7,409 nucleotides of DNA from Acidobacteriota bacterium (GTDB lineage: Bacteria > Acidobacteriota > Terriglobia > UBA7540): positions 1 to 7,409 of the forward strand of contig JAJYJL010000371.1 in assembly GCA_021789565.1 (NCBI GenBank). The letters are read 5' to 3'. Of this stretch, positions 1 to 5,539 are shown piece after piece. A model generated the notes under the pieces. It was not told where the DNA came from and ran no database searches. It was given only the letters and a program-made list of their open reading frames with translations. Positions within the stretch are counted from its first letter, which is position 1. Each line of letters opens with the position of its first letter. Made by a program: the position numbers and the translations under genes.

Positions 1-432
1 GCGGTATAGCTGCTTTGGCGGAGTCACGAAAGCGCGAAGTTCCAGGATGGGTACACACAGTGCGAACTTGCTGAGGCACTTCATGTTTCGCCGCGCAAAG
101 TACGCGAGTGGGTTCGCCTTGGCTAGCTCATACTCTACCAAGGTCGTGTAAAGGACCGGTCACTCCAGCGCTTTTTGAAAGAACATAGTGATGAGATCGA
201 TTCCACCCGGCTTGATAAGGATCTGCGCCTTTGGCTGGGCGACCTCGGTTTGCGTGAAGGCGCAGACCATTCCCGGCAATGGTCGAGCAGGAGACAGCAA
301 AGCTTCAAGGCGCACATTTGCGGCCGATGCGGTCGCAAGGTACTTGGCAACGCCTTTCACCGGCACTTAAAAGTCTGCACGAAAGGACAGTGTCCTCCAG
401 CCAAAAGCATTAGAGACCACAGGCTAAATTAG
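1..432 (+). pseudogene. Broken helix-turn-helix / zinc-finger DNA-binding protein
   Basis: Frame 1 reads through a DNA-binding-like protein interrupted by TAG at 7-9 and again at 124-126. Between the stops (10-123) is a helix-turn-helix-like stretch (CELAEALHVSPRKVREWVRLG). The same frame resumes directly after the second stop with LILYQGRVKDRSLQRFLKEHS and runs to a TAG at 430-432. This layout (HTH, then RLGWL, then a basic strand, then RFL.EH.DEID) is what I expect of transposon/phage-like HTH proteins, and a single TGG-to-TAG change would explain the second stop. The distal part (319-378) carries C-x2-C-x11-H-x3-C, a C2HC zinc-finger-like pattern. A shorter protein of 85 residues could start at TTG 175, but it would lack the HTH and shows no good ribosome site. 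Homology is inferred from pattern only. The 5' end may extend beyond the window. Confidence 0.5.
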
Positions 433-890
433 CACAATACGGAATGACCACTATGAATTACATCGGGGCCTGGCACCTGAATCTAACCTGCCCTCGTGTC
501 AAGAATGCAGGATCATTACCAAATTCGATTCAATCGGCTTCATGTTTAGGCCGGTTCCTCCGTCAGTCGAAGAGGACCAGTCCCACCGGAATTTCTTAAC
601 CGGCGCCGCCGGTCGGCTACCGTTTGCGTCAACTGCTCTCCCAGTTCATTTAAACAACTGAAGAGACATCGCTAGGGTGTCATCATCCCGTTTTGCAGAG
701 AGATGCCGAAGTGCTCCGTCAACGGCTTCCCCATGAGGGATGATCGGCCCAACTTTCGCAGTTGTGAGGGTGAAACGTGCATAAGCTTCTTGTTTTCCAC
801 AAAGCAGTCTCTAAGGCCGGCATTACAGCACCGCGGCCAAACCATAGACAAAAGGGAAAATAGTTTTATGAGCTTTCAGGACAATCCGCG
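433..890. other. Gene-free stretch
   Basis: I find no reading frame here with a believable start, ribosome site or protein-like composition. A plus-strand frame opening at 703 is Arg/Ser-rich and continues across the efflux gene on the other strand, so I treat it as chance. The only local structure noted is a perfect inverted repeat at 599-613 (ACCGGC, 3-base loop, GCCGGT), with no T-run on either side. The stretch, next to a broken gene, may be decayed sequence. Confidence 0.5.
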
Positions 891-893
891 CTC

Positions 894-922
894 AAAAAAA
901 CCGGTGGCCCGCGAGAGTCGCG
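894..922 (-). terminator. Weak terminator-like element after the efflux gene
   Basis: On the minus strand, about 110 bases past the efflux gene's stop, CGCGA-CTC-TCGCG (910-922) can fold into a short GC-rich stem. It is followed nine bases later by seven Ts (900-894). A self-complementary GTCGCGCGCGAC (917-928) overlaps the stem. Position and strand suit termination of the copper operon, but the stem is short and the T-run does not abut it, so this is only a candidate. Confidence 0.3.
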
Positions 923-1030
923 CGCGACAGCACAGGGAGGTCAGCGACCCATCCATTTTGACCCATGAGCCATGCCGTGCTCGTGACCGGTGTGAGCGCC
1001 GCGCCATCCAGCAACGGACTACCCCGCGGA

Positions 1031-2422
1031 TCAGGGAGTCCCGGGCGGACGAACTTCGATGCCGGGAGAGACTGTCGCTGGCTCGCCCGGCGCAATCGGG
1101 GTGGCAAGGCCGTCCGCCAGCAAAAAGCCCTGGATTTCGGTGGCTCTCTCGCGGAGTTTCACCAGATTCATCACGTAATTCTCGCGAAGCTGAAAGAGCG
1201 TTCGCTGGGCAATTAAAACCTGCGGGTACGCTGCGGCCATTTCTCGATACTTATCGAGATACAGGTCATACGCCTTTTGAGCCTGGGGCAGAATCTCCTT
1301 CTGGTACCGTTGGGTGGTTTCAAGTGCATCCGAGTAGTCTCTGAAGACGGGCGCGAAGCTCGACCGCAGAGAGAGCCTTACACGTTCGAGCTCGCTCCGA
1401 GCGTGAGCCAGCTCAGCCGCAGCCGTTTTGACGTTTCCCTGGTTCCGGTTAAAGATCGGGATCTGCACGCCTACCTGGACCGATCCCTCCCATCCCACGG
1501 GCCGGGCACCCACTTCGCCCAATAGCTCGCGGTTGTAATCGAGGCCCGCTCCAACCTGGATGTTGGCCCTAGACTCGATTTTCGCGCGCTTGAGAGCAAG
1601 CTCGGCCCGCGTTATTCCTTCCTCGGCAAGTTTAACTTCGGGACTGTCTCGCAGAAGCTTATCAAGCGCCTGCTGCTCATCTACCTGCGGGAGGGAATCG
1701 TCCAGCCTGCCTGCTAGGGGCGTGAGCGGGAGCGATGGATTGCCCACCGTGGCCGCCAACTGCTGCCAGACACGCTGCTGGTCATTCTTCGCGGCCACAA
1801 GGTCAAGTTCAGCGCGCTGGGCTTCAACCGACGCTTCCAGCACATCCGGCTGGTCGGCCTGGCCCACATTCAGCAGTTGCCCGGAGGTTTGGACCGCGCG
1901 GCGAGCGATGCCCGCCAGATCGTTCCGAACTTGCACCAGTTCTTGCGCCCCCAGTGCTTCGTAGTAAGCCAGGCGGACGGCATTCACCACGCGCTGGCGC
2001 TGCGCCGCCGCTACAGATTCCGCCTGAGCCTGCTCCTGCGCAAAGACTTTCCGGCTGAGGCCCAGTTTGCCGAAAGTGACGATGGATTGCTGCACAAAAA
2101 ATCCGTGTTCACCGCCCCGAATAATTGGCCCTGACGAAATTTCTCTGCCTTCATAACCAATCACCGGATTCGGATAGAGACCCGCCTGAATCTTTCGCCC
2201 CTGGGAAGCGCGGACGTCCGCCTGCGCCTGCGCAAGCGTCGGGTTGCGCTGCAAAGCCATTTGTTCAAGCTCCTCGATCGTCAGCGCGGCCTCGGGACGG
2301 GTTGTCTGAGTGCCGGGCTGCCGGGCCGTGCCGGCGGACTGCGCGGCCAGGATTGCTGGCGCCGCCAGCGTGATGATCACAGCAATAAAAACGGGCAGGA
2401 AATTTTTCTTTTGATACATCAT
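1031..2422 (-). CDS. TolC/CzcC-family outer-membrane efflux protein
   Basis: A 463-residue outer-membrane factor, the channel that lets periplasmic export systems pass substrates, here probably metal ions, across the outer membrane. The N-terminus is a signal peptide (about residues 1-27: basic start, hydrophobic core, AILAA). No lipobox Cys is visible, unlike some CusC-type proteins. Two OEP repeats follow: the first opens at LTIEELEQMALQRNP (47-61) and includes YPNP (83-86) and the strand region around VQQSIVTFGKLG. The second carries VQIPIFNRNQG (319-329), a hallmark of the CzcC/CusC branch. Long Ala/Gln/Glu-rich helices (about 125-225 and 330-430) fit the coiled-coil tunnel, and length is normal for the family. 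An in-frame ATG at 2473 would add 17 residues ahead of the signal peptide. The ATG at 2422 is preferred because GAGGAG lies nine bases upstream. It is the last gene of the copper cluster, 54 bases after the oxidase. Family is secure; substrate is inferred from the neighbours. Confidence 0.9.
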   Translation of the reverse strand: MMYQKKNFLPVFIAVIITLAAPAILAAQSAGTARQPGTQTTRPEAALTIEELEQMALQRNPTLAQAQADVRASQGRKIQAGLYPNPVIGYEGREISSGPIIRGGEHGFFVQQSIVTFGKLGLSRKVFAQEQAQAESVAAAQRQRVVNAVRLAYYEALGAQELVQVRNDLAGIARRAVQTSGQLLNVGQADQPDVLEASVEAQRAELDLVAAKNDQQRVWQQLAATVGNPSLPLTPLAGRLDDSLPQVDEQQALDKLLRDSPEVKLAEEGITRAELALKRAKIESRANIQVGAGLDYNRELLGEVGARPVGWEGSVQVGVQIPIFNRNQGNVKTAAAELAHARSELERVRLSLRSSFAPVFRDYSDALETTQRYQKEILPQAQKAYDLYLDKYREMAAAYPQVLIAQRTLFQLRENYVMNLVKLRERATEIQGFLLADGLATPIAPGEPATVSPGIEVRPPGTP

Positions 2423-2431
2423 GATGCGCTT

Positions 2432-2437
2432 CTCCTC
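2432..2437 (-). promoter_or_regulatory. Ribosome binding site deciding the efflux gene start
   Basis: GAGGAG on the minus strand sits nine bases before ATG 2422 and twelve before ATG 2419. It lies inside the longer reading frame that begins at 2473, which argues that the longer start is not used. Confidence 0.7.
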
Positions 2438-2476
2438 TTTTGAACTTGGTGAATCTAGCCCTGCCGCCAACATCGG

Positions 2477-4036
2477 TTACCCGCGAGGGTGATGGTGCAT
2501 TCCGGACGGCGTCGTCGGCTGCTGGTTAGGCTGCTGCTTCCTGAGCTCCATAATCTTGTCGTAAAGCTCAGGTGGCAGGACGCGGACCAGCGTCATCATT
2601 CCCATTACCCCGCCGCTCCAGCCTTTTCGCAGGCCGTAGGTTTCAGGCTTCGCAAACATTTCATCCATGGGCATAAACATGTCCTGCGGGTAGCCGGGAA
2701 CCAGCGCGGGGTTCTTGTTTTCCATTTGCATGTTCATGCCGGGCATGTTCTGCATGTTGTGACTCATCCCTGGCATATTTTGCATTTCGTGGCTCATTTC
2801 CGGCATACCCTTTGCAGCGGGCGCGGGAAGCGGCATGTTGGTTGTCGGCTTCTCGTGGTCAGCGCCGATGCCGATGCTTCGACCCAGGCTCGGTCCGTTT
2901 TCCTCCGACATCGCGCTCCCCTGCCGCAACATCCCCATACCTTCTTCCATGCCCATGCCGGTGCGCATCCCGTGGCCGGTCTCCATCATGGGTCCGACCA
3001 TCGAGACCATCTGGTTCATCATGTGGTGGGGCAGGTGGCAGTGGAGCATCCAGTCGCCTGGATATTTGGCCTCGAACTCGATGTCACGAGCTTGCGCCAC
3101 GCCGACCAGAACAGTATTTTCAGGCCGCCATGTGCTTTGCGGAGCGCGGCCGGCCTCGGTTCCGGTCACATAGAACGTGTTGCCGTGCAGGTGCATCGGG
3201 TGATGGTCCATCCCAAGATTCACAAACCGGATGCGCACACGGTCCCCCAGCCGCATAATCAGCGGAGTGGTTGCCGGCCCTGACTTGCCGTTGATCGTCA
3301 GCCAGTTGAATTCCATTGAGAGCGTATTCGGAACGGAGTTATTCGGCAGAACGGCCCACTCCTGAAGGATCAGCCCGAAGTCCTTGTCCACACGCGGCCT
3401 GTAGGGGTCCTTCGGGTGCATGATGAACAGTCCGATCATCCCCATCATTTCCTGCATGGCCATGTGCGAGTGGTAGAAATAGGTCCCCTCCTGGTGCAGC
3501 GTGAACTCGTACACAAAGCGGCCACCAGGCGGAATCGGATCTTGCGTCACTCCCGGCACGCCATCCATATCGATGGGAATTTCAAAGCCGTGCCAATGCA
3601 TGGAAGTCGCTTCAGGCAAATGGTTGTCCACGATGAGCCGCACCCGGTCGCCTTGGACGGTTTGGATCGTAGGCCCCGGCACGCTGCCGTTGTACCCCCA
3701 GGCGTCAATGGTCTTGCCCGGCACGAGCTGGCGCTTGACGGGCTCGGCAATTAAGTGGAACACCTTAACGCCATTGTCCAGTGTGTAAGAAAGTTGCGGA
3801 GGAATGTCCGGAGTTTCGACCATAAGATGCCCCACCTCGATCGGCGATCGCGTGAGCAGGGTTTCTGCGTGCTTCGGCTTAGGCTCAGTCATGGGCATGG
3901 GCATGTTGCCCATGTTCATCGGCATCGGCTGCTGAGTATGGGACCGGCCCTCCTGCTTCGCCCAGGCCTTCGTGGAAGCTGTCAAACCTGCGCCCAGCAG
4001 GCTCTGACGGAAAAATTCTCTTCGGCTTTTGCTCAT
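2477..4036 (-). CDS. Tat-exported two-domain multicopper oxidase with Met-rich tail
   Basis: A 519-residue multicopper oxidase that should couple oxidation of a small donor (Cu(I), metals or phenols) to reduction of O2 to water in the periplasm. The N-terminus has a twin-arginine signal (SRREFF, 4-9) and then a Met-rich linker (38-49). Cupredoxin domain 1 carries HWH (147-149) and HSH (189-191). Domain 2 carries HPMHLHG (279-285) and HCH-x3-H-x4-M (332-343), giving type 1 ligands His279, Cys333, His338 and Met343. Domain 1 has Ser where a type 1 Cys would sit, and no middle cupredoxin domain is present. This fits two-domain laccases with type 1 copper only in domain 2, which usually form trimers. 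A Met/His-rich tail follows (about 345-440, with a ten-residue tandem repeat), then a tyrosine/proline-rich C-terminal segment (447-500) and HHH near the end. ATG 4036 is chosen for its AAGGAGG site and Tat signal; an in-frame extension to 4330 overlaps the cytochrome gene. Substrate is inferred as copper. NirK-type nitrite reductase is unlikely because the type 1 site is in domain 2. Confidence 0.93.
   Translation of the reverse strand: MSKSRREFFRQSLLGAGLTASTKAWAKQEGRSHTQQPMPMNMGNMPMPMTEPKPKHAETLLTRSPIEVGHLMVETPDIPPQLSYTLDNGVKVFHLIAEPVKRQLVPGKTIDAWGYNGSVPGPTIQTVQGDRVRLIVDNHLPEATSMHWHGFEIPIDMDGVPGVTQDPIPPGGRFVYEFTLHQEGTYFYHSHMAMQEMMGMIGLFIMHPKDPYRPRVDKDFGLILQEWAVLPNNSVPNTLSMEFNWLTINGKSGPATTPLIMRLGDRVRIRFVNLGMDHHPMHLHGNTFYVTGTEAGRAPQSTWRPENTVLVGVAQARDIEFEAKYPGDWMLHCHLPHHMMNQMVSMVGPMMETGHGMRTGMGMEEGMGMLRQGSAMSEENGPSLGRSIGIGADHEKPTTNMPLPAPAAKGMPEMSHEMQNMPGMSHNMQNMPGMNMQMENKNPALVPGYPQDMFMPMDEMFAKPETYGLRKGWSGGVMGMMTLVRVLPPELYDKIMELRKQQPNQQPTTPSGMHHHPRG
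2738..2797 (-). repeat. Tandem Met/His repeat coding for ten residues twice
   Basis: Two back-to-back 30-base units in the oxidase gene encode MSHEMQNMPG and MSHNMQNMPG (residues 414-433), followed by a partial third, MNMQME. The DNA copies differ at several positions while the residues stay nearly the same, which suggests an old duplication kept for its Met/His content. Confidence 0.75.
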
Positions 4037-4599
4037 TTCTTTCCTCCTTTTTTCAAGGACCCCGCGCTGGCTGGGTCTGTGCCATGGCTCATCCCCGGCA
4101 TCGGGGCGACGGATTTTTTCATTTCGTTGAGATACGTCACCAGCGTCCAGACCTGCTGGTCGCTCAACTCGCCGCTCCACGCTGGCATGCCCGTCCATCG
4201 AACCCCGTGCTTGATGACGTAAAAATTCGCGAATTCCTCCATGTCGGTCGGCTCTTTGGGAAACTGCGGGGCCGGAGGATAGAGGCGGACCCGCCACGCG
4301 GTCTCCGATTTGTCCATCGCCCCATGACATCTGGAGCAGTACGTCCCATAGAGCTTCACTCCCTGGCTCAGGTTCGAGGCCGTTGGTTGGATGGGACTCT
4401 TTTGTTTGGGAGCGTACCGATCGAGCGCCGCATCCAGGGCCTCCATCGCGTGTTTTTTCTCGAACGCGGAAAGTGGGATGTCCGCGCGCGGGTCAACATA
4501 TCCCTGCTCCACATACATGAGGACTCCCATCCCCATAACGAACGCGGCGACGATCGCTAGAGCAAGCCCCGTCACTATTCCAAAGACGAATTTTTGCAT
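4033..4599 (-). CDS. Membrane-anchored monohaem cytochrome c
   Basis: A 188-residue class I-type cytochrome c. Residues 4-30 form one hydrophobic segment with no obvious signal-peptidase site, so it is probably an N-terminal anchor holding the haem domain in the periplasm. Haem binding is CSRCH (88-92). The likely axial Met is Met138 in GVRWTGMPAWSG, followed by the usual terminal helix (DQQVWTLVTYL). The C-terminal tail contains APMPGMSHG (146-153), a Met/His motif that also occurs in the next gene's product. The ATG at 4599 is preceded by AGGAGGAG, eight bases away. The stop overlaps the oxidase start (ATGA), pointing to one transcript and coupled translation. It probably passes electrons between the oxidase and the respiratory chain, or takes electrons released from copper oxidation; the direction cannot be told from sequence. 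Confidence 0.9.
   Translation of the reverse strand: MQKFVFGIVTGLALAIVAAFVMGMGVLMYVEQGYVDPRADIPLSAFEKKHAMEALDAALDRYAPKQKSPIQPTASNLSQGVKLYGTYCSRCHGAMDKSETAWRVRLYPPAPQFPKEPTDMEEFANFYVIKHGVRWTGMPAWSGELSDQQVWTLVTYLNEMKKSVAPMPGMSHGTDPASAGSLKKGGKK
4043..4047 (-). promoter_or_regulatory. Oxidase ribosome site inside the cytochrome gene
   Basis: GGAGG, six bases before ATG 4036, lies within the last cytochrome codons; the C-terminal KKGGKK of the cytochrome is encoded by this purine-rich site. With the ATGA overlap, this ties translation of the two genes together. Confidence 0.75.
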
Positions 4600-4750
4600 G
4601 CCAATCTCCTCCTGTTTTCTCGATTGATTCTCACCGTAATACGTCCCTGCCGAGCGGCAACGTGTTCCTCAGCCGCGGGGAGAGACAGAGATGATGAGGG
4701 TTGTGCCACGGCGCGTACGCAGCCCAAGCGAAGGCTACGGCTAGCCCCGT

Positions 4751-4768
4751 TCCAGCTATATCCAGCTA
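4751..4768. repeat. Short direct repeat TCCAGCTA before the cytochrome gene
   Basis: TCCAGCTA occurs at 4751-4758 and 4761-4768, ten bases apart, or one helical turn. It lies in the 246-base gap between the small exported protein and the cytochrome. I see no convincing -35/-10 pair in this gap, so it may be an operator half-site pair or chance. Confidence 0.3.
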
Positions 4769-4845
4769 AATGCAGCCCACGTCACACGGCCCGCCGGGGC
4801 TTGATTTCAGTTATTGCGCCTGAGCCACCATAAGTTGGAATGGCA

Positions 4846-5262
4846 CTAGATGCGAAGGAGGGATTGCTTTTGACAGATTATGCGTCCGGTGCTAAAGCCG
4901 GGAGGCGAATGCGAAGAAGTATCCAGAGGGGAAAGAGGGGGATCAGCAGCCGGGATTAAGGATGCCAATGGAAGTACACGACCGGCCAAACTCTGAACGT
5001 CGGGAGCAACTTGACTGCCCGCCGCGACCAAAAAACCGCCAGTGGGGTGACCATGCCAATGGCAATTCTGCTCATGACCAGGGCTTTGCTGGTTTGGGAC
5101 CGGGGTCTGCTGATGGTGACAGTGCCCACTCATTGCCTGGGTCGTTTCGTTAGGGCAGACCCCCGCGGCGCAGAGGGACGTGCAAACTACAGCATATAGC
5201 CAGGCTACGTTCAATCCCACAATAAGCGCGAGGGAAACCCCTCGGCGACTCGCATGCCTCAT
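4846..5262 (-). CDS. Small exported Cys/His-rich protein, possible copper binder
   Basis: A 138-residue protein of a family I do not recognise. The N-terminus is a signal peptide or anchor (MRHASRRG, then a hydrophobic run to about residue 32). The exported part is rich in metal-binding residues: C27, C31 and C36; an H47-C48-H49-H50 cluster; and H63...C67-H68-W-H70-G-H72. The rest is Pro/Ser-rich and low in structure, ending with C130 and LLRI. The start at 5262 is supported by GAGGGG six bases upstream and by a promoter whose -10 is only 23 bases away. The alternative ATG at 5307 lies between the -35 and -10 elements and would not be on the transcript. As first gene of a run with a cytochrome, copper oxidase and efflux channel, a role in binding or delivering copper in the periplasm is likely, but this is inference from composition and neighbours. 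Confidence 0.7.
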   Translation of the reverse strand: MRHASRRGVSLALIVGLNVAWLYAVVCTSLCAAGVCPNETTQAMSGHCHHQQTPVPNQQSPGHEQNCHWHGHPTGGFLVAAGSQVAPDVQSLAGRVLPLASLIPAADPPLSPLDTSSHSPPGFSTGRIICQKQSLLRI

Positions 5263-5285
5263 TTGATGCCCCTCTATCTTTGCGC

Positions 5286-5315
5286 ATTCTACGCCGTCCA
5301 TTTCCAAAGAGTCAA
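5286..5315 (-). promoter_or_regulatory. Sigma70-type promoter of the copper operon
   Basis: On the minus strand, TTGACT (5315-5310) and TAGAAT (5291-5286) are 18 bases apart, each matching five of six consensus bases. Transcription would start near 5279, giving a leader of under 20 bases with GAGGGG at 5274-5269 and ATG at 5262. This is the best promoter match I found in the window. Confidence 0.7.
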
Positions 5316-5337
5316 GAGAGTGTATCGAGACGTGTTA

Positions 5338-5381
5338 AATGTAACCGATGGGGAGTCGTCGAGACATTCGAGAATGTAACC
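5338..5381. promoter_or_regulatory. Paired GGTTACATT boxes upstream of the copper promoter
   Basis: The nonamer AATGTAACC (GGTTACATT on the transcribed strand) occurs exactly at 5338-5346 and 5373-5381, 35 bp apart. The nearer copy begins 23 bp upstream of the -35 element. The farther copy overlaps a perfect inverted repeat, ACATTC-GA-GAATGT (5364-5377). Position and spacing suit an activator or two-component response-regulator site, but the regulator is not in the window. Confidence 0.45.
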
Positions 5382-5443
5382 CGTCGCACCGTTTAAGGTG
5401 TAAGTCAATTGCGGAGAGGAAGAAGACTCCGCTCGATTTGAAG

Positions 5444-5472
5444 GCACGGGTTTGGTCCGTGCACTCAGCACG
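5444..5472 (-). other. Three-part inverted repeat between ack and the copper operon
   Basis: On the minus strand, CGTGC (5472-5468), GCACGG (5462-5457) and CCGTGC (5449-5444) follow each other. The middle element can pair with either flank, giving two mutually exclusive hairpins (loops of five and seven bases). No T-run follows either stem, so neither is an intrinsic terminator. Confidence 0.35.
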
Positions 5473-5539
5473 ATTTTGAGAACGGCAGGCGGGTTCGTCT
5501 CTTCGCCACAAGTACTCAGAAAAGGCTCTCCATTCGAAG

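Noticed and set aside
599..613. Inverted repeat ACCGGC/GCCGGT as a terminator
   Set aside because: No T-run on either strand and no gene ends nearby, so a terminator role is not supported.
892..1107. Minus-strand frame across the end of the efflux gene
   Set aside because: It overlaps the well-supported efflux reading frame and its composition is not protein-like.
703..1344. Plus-strand frame of 213 residues
   Set aside because: It is Arg/Ser-rich with no recognisable domain. Its second half is antisense to the efflux gene and no Shine-Dalgarno precedes it.
2489..3283. Long plus-strand frame rich in His opposite the oxidase gene
   Set aside because: Its His residues are the reverse complement of the oxidase's many Met codons (ATG reads as CAT). 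It has no ribosome site and lies fully antisense to a clear gene.
4037..4330. N-terminal extension of the oxidase to ATG 4330
   Set aside because: It overlaps the cytochrome gene out of frame. The Tat signal and ribosome site mark ATG 4036 as the start.
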